Shown: positions 1 through 5,317 of the stretch, piece by piece | Layout of the letters: the number at the start of each line of letters is the position of its first letter | Numbering within the stretch: the first letter of the stretch is position 1 | NCBI GenBank assembly: GCA_007135385.1 | Contig: SLIY01000125.1 | Coordinates: forward strand, 1-5,779 | DNA: 5,779 nt | From: Leptolyngbyaceae cyanobacterium CSSed165cm_216 | Lineage (GTDB): Bacteria; Cyanobacteriota; Cyanobacteriia; Phormidesmidales; Phormidesmidaceae | Direction: 5' to 3' | Position numbers and translations under genes: made by a program | Notes under the pieces: model-generated | Seen by the model: only the letters and a program-made list of their open reading frames with translations | Told to the model about the DNA's origin: nothing | The model's database searches: none

Positions 1-908
1 GCTTTGGCCCCGTCATATCCATTTGCCTTAGCTTCGGCTAACCGTTCGATATAGCCGACCCGGCCAATGGCCGCCAACGGCGACTGATTGGCCAGGTCAA
101 TGCCGTTCAGGGTTTCTTCTAGGGTGAGATTCATGCCATGGCTGAGGGCTCGTCGCTTCAGCACCTCCGTCTGGGACTTGAGCCGATTCAACTGCTTGCG
201 ATCGGCCTCAGCGGGGGAATTGGCCCCATGCTGGTAGGAAAAGGTACCCATATTCCAGGCCCGATTGCCCGGATCGGTATGGCCAAAATAGGCGGGATTG
301 ATGGTTCCTGCCGGGGTCCGGGTACCCTCGGCGCTGCCTACCGCGATCGCCACTAGCGAATCACTATCCTGCTCAAATAAGCTCAGGATTGGGTCTATTT
401 CTGGGGATGGGAGCACCTCTGGTTCTGGCTCCGCCTGGGCGATGTGGACTGGGGCAGGAGCGGCTACATCAAAACTCAGAATAATTTGGTCCACCGGTTC
501 CTCTGGCGTCTGCTGCTCTGGTTCCGGCTCTGGCTCCACGGCGGCAGCCACCGCCAAGGGGTGATGATCCGGCACTGGCGGGGCGGGGGGCAGCAGGGCG
601 GCGGCTGTGGTCTCCTGGTTGAGGGCCGCCGCTACTCCTCGCCGATAAACCCCGGCTGGTAGTTGTTGCGGCGAGTGATAGCGCATGGGTGGGTTGCCCC
701 CCCCGGGTGGGATTGGCAGCGGCTGAATCGCCTCACCGTGGTGATCGAGAACCATTGGCGGTGGGGCCGCCGCAACGGGCTGCGGCGCTTCTACGGGTGG
801 CGGTTCGAAAGTATCAAAGCTCAGGATCACGTCGTCAGCCCGGGCCACGGCTGGACCAAGGATGGCGAGTAAACAACTGACAGCCAAAAGGGTCGGGGAG
901 AATTTCAT
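1..908 (-). CDS. Secreted Pro/Glu-rich protein with conserved cyanobacterial C-terminal domain (3' end beyond window)
   Basis: Reading leftward from the ATG at 908, the frame stays open for 302 codons to the window edge, so the C-terminus is missing. Residues 1-24 form a signal peptide: Lys2, a hydrophobic core, then Ala-Arg-Ala before Asp25. Residues 33-170 are a low-complexity Pro/Ala/Glu linker. A short motif, D-x-(V/I)-I-L-S-F-D, occurs at 27-32 and 142-147, with a looser copy (DPILSLFE) at 172-179. From about 182 a compact domain begins with SLVAIAVGSAEGTRTP, then NPAYFGHTDPGN, WNMGTFSYQHG and a charged helix near 235-260. I recall this domain as a conserved cyanobacterial protein of unknown function. 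The AVGSAEGT stretch with Glu194 faintly recalls lysozyme-like active sites, which is only a guess. The start has no clear Shine-Dalgarno but is fixed by the signal peptide. It is the last visible gene of a probable three-gene operon. Confidence 0.85.
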   Translation of the reverse strand, partial: MKFSPTLLAVSCLLAILGPAVARADDVILSFDTFEPPPVEAPQPVAAAPPPMVLDHHGEAIQPLPIPPGGGNPPMRYHSPQQLPAGVYRRGVAAALNQETTAAALLPPAPPVPDHHPLAVAAAVEPEPEPEQQTPEEPVDQIILSFDVAAPAPVHIAQAEPEPEVLPSPEIDPILSLFEQDSDSLVAIAVGSAEGTRTPAGTINPAYFGHTDPGNRAWNMGTFSYQHGANSPAEADRKQLNRLKSQTEVLKRRALSHGMNLTLEETLNGIDLANQSPLAAIGRVGYIERLAEAKANGYDGAK

Positions 909-926
909 GGGGGACAATCCACGTAT

Positions 927-939
927 GGTCAATATGACC
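927..939. other. Small inverted repeat in the 52 bp spacer between two operon genes
   Basis: GGTCA-ATA-TGACC is a perfect 5 bp inverted repeat with a 3 nt loop. It lies between the lipoprotein stop (961) and the next start (908). No T-run follows on the minus strand, so a rho-independent terminator is unlikely. It may be an mRNA processing hairpin, a protein site or chance. Confidence 0.25.
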
Positions 940-960
940 CAACAAGGGGAAAAGCAGCGA

Positions 961-1476
961 TCAAGGCAGGGGTTGATTGAGGGACTGTTTTAAGACGTGA
1001 TCCGATGGCTCAACAATGGCCCAGGCACCATCGGGTTGTCGCCTCAGGGTGGCAAAGTGAATGTGTCTGCCTCGCCCGATCACTTGTCCAGCTTGCACAG
1101 ACCCCACCTGAGGCTGGGTCACGCCACAGAACCGGAATAGGTAAGCGGGTACATCTGGGGTGGAGAAATAAATACAGCGATAGCCTTTAGCGGCTAATTC
1201 CACCCGTCCTGAGAACGGAGCTCTGAGGCGACCGCCATTCAGGGCGACCGAAACATCTCCCAGGCTGCCAGTTACCCAAAGTCCAGCCACCCTGTCTCCA
1301 GATTCCAGTTCCCAGGATTGCTCTAGGACAATGTGCCGGGCGGGGGGCGGCTCCGGATGACGACACCCCCCGAGGCTCATCAGCAGGCCTACCATTAGGG
1401 GCCAGACCCAGCCAAGGAAGACTTTCCAGCGGGGCCAGGGGTAGGGATAGTCGTCGACAACATTTGTTAGCAACAC
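961..1476 (-). CDS. Putative lipoprotein with degenerate LytM/M23-like domain
   Basis: The protein has 171 residues from a GTG start. After an unusually long N-region with Arg16 and Lys18 comes a hydrophobic stretch (19-35) ending in a lipobox, L-G-G-Cys38, so the mature protein is probably lipid-anchored. Pro-rich residues 40-45 follow. The C-terminal half reads like a worn LytM/M23 fold: GGRLRAPFSGRVEL near 80-93, a glycine-paced VQAGQVIGRGRHIHFATLR segment, then WAIVEPSDHVL. The H-x-H pair of M23 peptidases is present in HIHF, but I see no first zinc-binding HxxxD, so peptidase activity is doubtful. The start is uncertain. TTG at 1473 is equally possible, and the ATG at residue 28 would remove the basic N-region. 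No Shine-Dalgarno is visible. The gene lies 44 bp after the upstream gene and 52 bp before the next, on the same strand. Confidence 0.75.
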   Translation of the reverse strand: MLLTNVVDDYPYPWPRWKVFLGWVWPLMVGLLMSLGGCRHPEPPPARHIVLEQSWELESGDRVAGLWVTGSLGDVSVALNGGRLRAPFSGRVELAAKGYRCIYFSTPDVPAYLFRFCGVTQPQVGSVQAGQVIGRGRHIHFATLRRQPDGAWAIVEPSDHVLKQSLNQPLP

Positions 1477-1520
1477 AGGCTGAAGGGTCTGGGGCTGGGG
1501 GAATACGAGCTAACATCCGC

Positions 1521-1931
1521 TTACTGAAATCGGAATCGGTAGCCAGCATACTCATCGTTTTCATACAAAATGATCAGTTGAGTGCTGGGATCAAACGCCA
1601 GGGGATAGGCTTCTCGCTCAGCGGTGACCCCAGAGCGCACGGGCAGAGAGGCCATACGGCAGTAGGGTTCTGCTACAATCTCGCGAACGGTTTCTTTGCT
1701 GCCTCGTTCGGGCACTGTCAGGAGCTTAGCCAGTTGTTCACGGCTGAGCTGCGCATCACTGCGCACGATCGCCTCACAGGACGGTGTAGCCGCTACTCCA
1801 GACGCAGACCACCATCGCCGGGCACCCTGAAAATCGAATACTAGACCGATCAAAGCCAGTAGCAGACCACCGGCTAAAAAAGGCTTAATCACCTCTGGGG
1901 AGAGGCCTGCTGAATGAGGGGTAGAAACCAT
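1521..1931 (-). CDS. Conserved cyanobacterial single-span membrane protein of unknown function
   Basis: The protein has 136 residues. I chose the ATG at 1931 because AAGGAG lies 7 nt upstream. An in-frame TTG at 1958 would add nine residues without such a site. A single hydrophobic segment (about 17-34) is followed by Arg38-Arg39 and a roughly 95-residue domain with Cys52 and Cys91, which could form a disulfide if the domain faces the periplasm. Recognisable blocks are CEAIV, LSREQLAKLLTVPERGSKETVREIV (about 62-86), EPYC, and GVTAEREAYPLAFDP, closing with YENDEYAGYRF. I recognise this as a conserved cyanobacterial hypothetical family with no function I know. It is the first gene of the probable operon with the lipoprotein (44 bp gap) and the secreted protein, so an envelope role is inferred from context only. 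Confidence 0.85.
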   Translation of the reverse strand: MVSTPHSAGLSPEVIKPFLAGGLLLALIGLVFDFQGARRWWSASGVAATPSCEAIVRSDAQLSREQLAKLLTVPERGSKETVREIVAEPYCRMASLPVRSGVTAEREAYPLAFDPSTQLIILYENDEYAGYRFRFQ

Positions 1932-1938
1932 GAACCTG

Positions 1939-1944
1939 CTCCTT
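1939..1944 (-). promoter_or_regulatory. Shine-Dalgarno site deciding the start at 1931
   Basis: On the minus strand AAGGAG is followed by a 7 nt spacer (CAGGTTC) and ATG. It is the only strong ribosome-binding site I found for any start in the window, and it argues against the upstream TTG at 1958. Confidence 0.75.
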
Positions 1945-1980
1945 GATTCAAACGTCAATAAACATCAGTGGCAAAACAAT

Positions 1981-1994
1981 CTGCTTTAAAGCAG
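1981..1994. repeat. Perfect 14 bp palindrome upstream of the three-gene operon
   Basis: CTGCTTTAAAGCAG is its own reverse complement. It lies 50 bp upstream of the start at 1931. On the minus strand it is followed by ATTGTTTTG, so it could act as an operator or as a weak terminator. The embedded TGCTTTAAA is only a poor extended -10 match. Confidence 0.4.
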
Positions 1995-2004
1995 GTCTGG
2001 GGCC

Positions 2005-2028
2005 AAAGACTCTGAGAAAGACTCTGAG
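2005..2028. repeat. Tandem duplication, 2 x 12 bp
   Basis: AAAGACTCTGAG occurs twice back to back (2005-2016 and 2017-2028) with no mismatch. It lies in the non-coding spacer upstream of the envelope operon. It could be a replication-slippage product or a pair of protein sites. Confidence 0.8.
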
Positions 2029-2040
2029 GATGCCGCTAGC

Positions 2041-2054
2041 ACCATAGCTGTGGT
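2041..2054. other. Imperfect 14 bp dyad
   Basis: ACCATAGCTGTGGT is symmetric except for one pair (T2045 with G2050). It sits in the spacer between the 322-residue gene and the envelope operon. It may be an operator half-site pair, but chance is not excluded. Confidence 0.25.
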
Positions 2055-2083
2055 GATTGACCCTGAATTCCAGTCAGTGGGCT

Positions 2084-2110
2084 TACCTAGCCCCTAGGCT
2101 GGCTAAGGTA
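2084..2110 (-). terminator. Possible terminator hairpin downstream of the 322-residue gene
   Basis: TACCTAGCC (2084-2092) pairs with GGCTAAGGTA (2101-2110). The stem is 9 bp with a single bulged A2106 and an 8 nt loop. It starts 16 bp past the stop of the minus-strand gene at 2126. No T-tract follows, so this is a position-based call. A mRNA 3'-end stabilising hairpin is equally possible. Confidence 0.4.
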
Positions 2111-2125
2111 TTCGCTGAAATCTAC

Positions 2126-3094
2126 TCAAATCAGTTGGCCGCCAATCATCAAACCGGCGATCGCTAAAAACACCCTCAACGCTAGGCCAAATTCTAAATG
2201 GCGGGCCAGAGTAGCTCGATAAACCGCATAGGCCGTCACAGCGGTAATGGCGACTACCGCCAAGAACCATAAAGCCGGTACAGCTGCGACAGCTAGGTTA
2301 AGGGCTAACCGCCCAATTACCCCGCCACCCACCCACAGTAGAGCGTCTATCGCCGATAGGCCCGTCATGGTGGCCCGTCGGGGAGGGCGAGTCGCCTGGG
2401 AAGCAGGGGCAAAACGGTAACTGTAGAGCCAGCGACGTACCATCGTCCACCCCTGACTGAGTAATTCCAGGGGTTCTTGCCACAACATGCTAAACCCAAG
2501 ACCCATCGCCGCAGTCCCTCGGCGGGGAGCAGGGGTGCCATAGGTGCCCCGTAGGTGGGCGGCTAAATACTGTGCCTCAGCCTCGGCCTGGGCTAGGGAT
2601 ACCGTGCGATAGGACAACAGAATATTGCCCTGGGGGTCCAGTTCGGCGCAGGCGGTCACGGCATGGTTGGTTTGGAGAGTGGGAATTTGAGCCCCCGCTT
2701 CGCCGACTTCGGCCCATCGGGCGGAGGACTGCACTAACTGCGATCGCAGGCCATGAATCTCTGCCATGGCTCGTTCTTGCTCTAGGGATAGGTGATTGAT
2801 TTTGTCCACCATGGCTACCATCCGCCGCAGGGTAACCTGCGGATTTAGAGACGGATGTCCCCCACTACTTTGCCCTTGCTGGGACCTGGGAACCGGCGAG
2901 CCGGCTTGATAGGACTGGACTGATCGACGTTTTAGAGTTTCAACGGTGGCGGACAACTCAGCCAGAGAACTGGAGCCTCGACCCGGCATATTGGGCAACT
3001 GGGGCTGGGGCCAATCCGTCTGGATGGCTGGGTGACTATGGGACAGGGCATCAACCTGACGGGTTAGCTTGTCTTGAATGGTGTTGAGATCCAT
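2126..3094 (-). CDS. Coiled-coil protein with hydrophobic C-terminal membrane region, function unknown
   Basis: The protein has 322 residues from ATG at 3094 to TGA. Residues 1-85 are polar and rich in Ser, Gln and Pro, so probably disordered. Residues about 88-135 (TLRRMVAMVDKINHLSLEQE and onward) look like an amphipathic or coiled-coil helix. Residues 150-185 contain ILLSYRTVSLAQAEAEAQYLAAHLR, a small soluble block. The C-terminus has strongly hydrophobic segments at about 263-292 and 303-322, and a weaker one at 249-262, ending almost at the last residue. This suggests a cytoplasmic N-terminal region tethered by two or three membrane helices. I do not recognise the family with confidence. 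No Shine-Dalgarno precedes the start, and the predicted leader is only about 25 nt. The gene is alone on its strand between a divergent promoter region and the envelope operon, 194 bp from the next start. Confidence 0.8.
   Translation of the reverse strand: MDLNTIQDKLTRQVDALSHSHPAIQTDWPQPQLPNMPGRGSSSLAELSATVETLKRRSVQSYQAGSPVPRSQQGQSSGGHPSLNPQVTLRRMVAMVDKINHLSLEQERAMAEIHGLRSQLVQSSARWAEVGEAGAQIPTLQTNHAVTACAELDPQGNILLSYRTVSLAQAEAEAQYLAAHLRGTYGTPAPRRGTAAMGLGFSMLWQEPLELLSQGWTMVRRWLYSYRFAPASQATRPPRRATMTGLSAIDALLWVGGGVIGRLALNLAVAAVPALWFLAVVAITAVTAYAVYRATLARHLEFGLALRVFLAIAGLMIGGQLI
2740..2747. repeat. HIP1 octamer GCGATCGC (one of five)
   Basis: Perfect copies also lie at 343-350, 2157-2164, 4226-4233 and 4928-4935, all inside coding regions. 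Chance would give about one per 65 kb. This over-representation is a hallmark of many cyanobacterial genomes and is the strongest clue to the host. Confidence 0.9.
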
Positions 3095-3117
3095 GGCGGC
3101 AAGACGATAAAGGGAGG

Positions 3118-3146
3118 CTAGTACATTTATACCATATATGTACTAG
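3118..3146 (-). promoter_or_regulatory. Promoter inside a perfect 9 bp inverted repeat (probable operator)
   Basis: CTAGTACAT (3118-3126) and ATGTACTAG (3138-3146) are exact inverted copies around an 11 bp spacer. On the minus strand the same element contains TGG-TATAAA, an extended -10 match (TATAAA at 3126-3131). This would start transcription near 3119, about 25 nt before the ATG at 3094. No good -35 is seen, which is common with extended -10 promoters. A dimeric regulator bound here would cover the promoter. The plus-strand half AGTACATTTATACC differs by one base from the LexA consensus I recall for cyanobacteria (RGTACNNNDGTWCB). It is not an NtcA box, because the GTA-TAC spacing is 6. 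Confidence 0.6.
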
Positions 3147-3308
3147 TTGTGGGTTGACCTAACCAAAATCCTGTTGGCGACGAATGTCGCTTGCCGGGTA
3201 TCGTTTGCCGACCAAAGGGGTAACCGCTAAATCTTTAGTAAAACTTCGTGTCCTTGCTAAATGAGCGCTGACGGCGGGTATTCCCTTAAGCTGGAAAAGC
3301 CCGGTGAG

Positions 3309-3378
3309 CCAGGAATTCAGGCACTAGGGGCCAGAACTCAGGGGGGATCTGGCCCCTGGATTCTGAATTCCATCCTGG
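3309..3378. other. Large two-tier imperfect hairpin
   Basis: The outer arms GGAATTCAG (3312-3320) and CTGAATTCC (3363-3371) pair perfectly. The inner arms AGGGGCCAGA (3326-3335) and TCTGGCCCCT (3348-3357) pair perfectly around a 12 nt loop. A symmetric 5 x 5 internal loop lies between them. CCA (3309-3311) can pair with TGG (3376-3378) across a bulge. About 22 base pairs in 70 nt outside any gene is unlikely by chance. It is not at a gene end and lacks a T-tract, so a simple terminator is unlikely. Confidence 0.7.
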
Positions 3379-3380
3379 GG

Positions 3381-3395
3381 AAAACGTCCCGTTTT
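3381..3395. other. Short hairpin AAAACG-TCC-CGTTTT
   Basis: A perfect 6 bp inverted repeat with a 3 nt loop directly follows the large hairpin. On the plus strand the descending arm gives TTTT, so together with the preceding stem it has some terminator character. No plus-strand gene is visible upstream for it to terminate. Confidence 0.4.
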
Positions 3396-3578
3396 AGGTG
3401 GGTCCTCCTGATGGCCAGTCAGCGGCTTGCAGGGTAGACCAGAGTACGATCTGCCCCCTGTGCTGAGGGGTTGGCGGTGATCTCGGCCACACTTGAGGCC
3501 AAAGGGTATGTTTTAGCTTAATGAAGAATCGAGTATTCTCCGGGTACTCTATGAACTAAGCGTTGAGAACCCCTCCTA

Positions 3579-4454
3579 ATGACAGAGGCCAAATACAATT
3601 CCCCCTGGTTAGCCCAAAAGCCTGCCGTAATGGATCCAAAAGACTGTCTAAGTCCTGGGTTTCCTGCCGATTTGCCAAAATCGAAAGCGTTACGGCAGCG
3701 GTCCTCGGCCTTTCATGTGGTTATGGCCTGTTTACTGGGGGGGCAGGTGCTAATGCGACTGCTGCGAGGCCGGGTCCATCGCCAGCGGGTGCTGGACCAA
3801 ATGGTGAGTGCTGGCCCTGGCGCCCTGGTGCCCGTTCTGATGATCAACATTTTTGCGGGTATGATTTTTACGATTCAAACGGCTCGCGAGCTAGAGCGGT
3901 TCGGGGCGATTCATGCTCTGGGTGGCGCCTTTGCCATGGCTTTTTGCCGCGAGCTGGCCCCGATTTTGTCAGCCGCTGTGCTATCAGGGCAGGTGGGGAC
4001 CGCCTTTGCCGCCGAAATTGGCTGTATGAAGGTGACCGATCAGATTGATGCCCTTAAGGTGCTGCGTACTGACCCGATCGATTATTTGGTCGTGCCGCGG
4101 GTGGTAGCTTGCTGCATCATGTTGCCGGCCCTGACGGTGCTGGGAATGGTGTTAGGCCTCGGGGCCGGGGCTGCGGTGGCATTTTACTTTTACCAAGTAT
4201 CCCCCAGTCAGTTCCTAGAGTCGGTGCGATCGCTGATGATGCTCAACGACCTAGTTGCGGTGCTGATCAAGTCGGTTCTGTTTGGCACCATGGTGGCTCT
4301 GGCTGGCTGTACCTGGGGACTAACCACCACCTGTAGCCGTTCGGTGGGGCAATCGGCCACCTCAGCGGTGGTGATGACCTGGGTGGGGCTATTCATGGTG
4401 GATTTTGTGTTGTCTCTGGTCTTATTTGATGGCCCTGGGGTCGCCCTGCACTAA
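3579..4454 (+). CDS. MlaE-family lipid ABC transporter permease
   Basis: The protein has 291 residues and belongs to the MlaE permease family (bacterial MlaE, chloroplast TGD1). These proteins form the membrane channel of MCE-type ABC transporters that move phospholipids between envelope membranes. The core signature is clear: FAGMIFTIQTARELERFGA (92-110), RELAPILSAAVLSGQVGTAF (124-143), AAEIGCMKVTDQIDALKVL (144-162), then TDPIDYLVVPRV. About five hydrophobic segments lie near 45-62, 82-100, 175-205, 225-245 and 263-283. The part before the first segment is some 30 residues longer than in typical family members of about 260 residues. ATG at residue 18 (3630) is an alternative start. Neither start has a good Shine-Dalgarno. 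No ATPase or MCE substrate-binding partner is present here, as in cyanobacteria where these genes are scattered. The gene stands alone on the plus strand. Confidence 0.93.
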   Translation: MTEAKYNSPWLAQKPAVMDPKDCLSPGFPADLPKSKALRQRSSAFHVVMACLLGGQVLMRLLRGRVHRQRVLDQMVSAGPGALVPVLMINIFAGMIFTIQTARELERFGAIHALGGAFAMAFCRELAPILSAAVLSGQVGTAFAAEIGCMKVTDQIDALKVLRTDPIDYLVVPRVVACCIMLPALTVLGMVLGLGAGAAVAFYFYQVSPSQFLESVRSLMMLNDLVAVLIKSVLFGTMVALAGCTWGLTTTCSRSVGQSATSAVVMTWVGLFMVDFVLSLVLFDGPGVALH

Positions 4455-4457
4455 CCC

Positions 4458-5018
4458 TCACTCGCCTCCAGCCATCAGCAGTTCCAGGCTGTAGTCCAGG
4501 TAGGAGGCATCAGGCATCAGAGTTCCCATCAAGTTGGCACCCGCTAAATCGGCCCCAGCTAGATCCGCCCCGGTCATGTCAGCCCCAGATAAATCAGCGA
4601 ATTTGAAATTGACCCCCCGCAGCTTGGCCCGTCGTAGGTTGACCCCCCGCAGGTCACTGCCGCTGAGGGACGCATCGCTGAGATTGGCTGTACTGAGATT
4701 AGCCCCAGTCAGCTTAGCCCCAGCTACCATAGCTCGACAGAGATTAGCGGCGGACAGGTCAGCTCGCAAGAAATCCGCCCCGATCAGGTTGGCTCGGCCT
4801 AATCGTCCCCGCCGTAGATTGCTGCGGGTGAAAACGGCCCCTGGCAAAAAGGCATCGATTAAATTAATCTGCTGCAAGTTACAGTCCACCAGTTCAATAA
4901 AGGGGAGCTTTAGACCTTTGAAAGACTGCGATCGCAAGTTCAACCCCTCAAACTGAAGCTGACCTTGGCTGTAGGTCTCGATTAAGCTTTCTGAAGAACA
5001 GCGCACATAGGGGGGCAT
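4458..5018 (-). CDS. Pentapeptide-repeat protein
   Basis: The protein has 186 residues. A short N-terminal helix (SLIETYSQGQLQF, about 11-23) precedes an unbroken pentapeptide array. The central Leu/Phe/Met falls on every fifth residue from 23 to 163, giving about 29 repeats or seven coils of a right-handed quadrilateral beta-helix. The first eight repeats are degenerate (few A(D/N)L). From about 76 on most match A(D/N)LxG, the densest run being GADMTGADLAGADLAGANL. A MPDAS-containing cap closes the helix. No signal peptide or membrane segment is seen, so it is probably cytoplasmic. Such proteins are very common in cyanobacteria and mostly lack a known function. The DNA-mimicking topoisomerase-protective members (Qnr, MfpA) are the same fold, but nothing here points to that role. 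No Shine-Dalgarno precedes the ATG. It is convergent with the permease, with 3 bp between the stops. Confidence 0.93.
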   Translation of the reverse strand: MPPYVRCSSESLIETYSQGQLQFEGLNLRSQSFKGLKLPFIELVDCNLQQINLIDAFLPGAVFTRSNLRRGRLGRANLIGADFLRADLSAANLCRAMVAGAKLTGANLSTANLSDASLSGSDLRGVNLRRAKLRGVNFKFADLSGADMTGADLAGADLAGANLMGTLMPDASYLDYSLELLMAGGE

Positions 5019-5221
5019 AGGGCTTAAAGCAAGAATGATGAGGCGGCAAGCAAAGCCGTCAGTTTTGCGTAACCTCAGCTCGATTTCTGAATCACCAGGG
5101 GCGGCTCATCGTTAACAATACGTCGGTACCGATGCATTCACCTGAGTTTAGAGGCCATACCACAGATGCTTGTTTAGGGTTTAGGTGGCATCCCTAGTTA
5201 ACCATATCTTTATCTTATCCT

Positions 5222-5242
5222 GTGGCCCCAGGCCGGGGTCAC
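5222..5242. other. GC-rich hairpin
   Basis: GTGGCCCC (5222-5229) pairs with GGGGTCAC (5235-5242), with one G-U wobble and a 5 nt AGGCC loop. It has no T-tract on either strand. It may be part of a structured RNA or a relict of a mobile element (see findings). Confidence 0.5.
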
Positions 5243-5292
5243 CACGATCTGACATGGCGGAATCCCCTCGGGTGAAGTCCATCGTGGAAATC

Positions 5293-5317
5293 CCCCTGCC
5301 CCCTTAATAGGCAGGGG
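5293..5317 (-). terminator. Strong hairpin, possible terminator of the SMC-like ATPase gene or mobile-element end
   Basis: CCCCTGCC (5293-5300) and GGCAGGGG (5310-5317) form a perfect 8 bp stem around a 9 nt loop. It lies about 100 bp past the stop of the minus-strand ATPase gene. Only GATTTCC follows on that strand, so the U-tract is weak. The GGAAATCCCC context before the stem and GACAAT after it recalls IS200/IS605-type right ends, which is an alternative reading. Confidence 0.4.

Larger units (their letters stand above)
3147..3578. other. Non-coding divergent intergenic region with several hairpins
   Basis: I find no convincing coding frame between the minus-strand gene starting at 3094 and the plus-strand permease at 3579. 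The stretch holds a 5 bp hairpin with GAAT loop (3177-3190), a large two-tier hairpin (3309-3378), a small A/T-stem hairpin (3381-3395) and a C-rich/G-rich pair around 3453-3470. No known RNA family was recognised. The permease promoter must lie near its right end, but no -35/-10 pair stands out. It could be a long 5' leader or a small RNA gene. Confidence 0.5.

Noticed and set aside
577..604. G-rich run that might form a quadruplex
   Set aside because: Only three well-separated G-runs of three or more are present, and the run is explained by Pro/Ala codons of the minus-strand gene.
138..880. Several plus-strand frames of 60-90 codons
   Set aside because: They lie opposite the secreted-protein gene, have no start signals, and show Gly/Ser/Trp-rich sequence typical of the complement of a Pro/Ala/Glu-rich coding region.
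1187..1564. Minus-strand 125-codon frame overlapping the lipoprotein gene
   Set aside because: It overlaps the lipoprotein and membrane-protein genes in another frame. The lipoprotein frame has a lipobox and a recognisable C-terminal half.
3533..3547. NtcA-like site GTA-N9-TAC upstream of the permease
   Set aside because: The canonical NtcA box has exactly 8 bases between GTA and TAC, and no -10 lies at the right distance downstream.
3563..4048. Plus-strand 161-codon frame
   Set aside because: It is an out-of-frame reading of the MlaE permease, which has clear family motifs in the other frame.
4534..4956. Plus-strand 140-codon frame rich in Ala, Ser, Arg and Lys
   Set aside because: It is antisense to the pentapeptide gene, and its repeating pattern is the mirror of the A(D/N)LxG codons. 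The minus-strand protein has an unbroken family register.
5035..5115. 26-codon plus-strand frame starting with two Met codons
   Set aside because: It is short, has no ribosome-binding site and no recognisable sequence. It lies in the promoter region of the pentapeptide gene.
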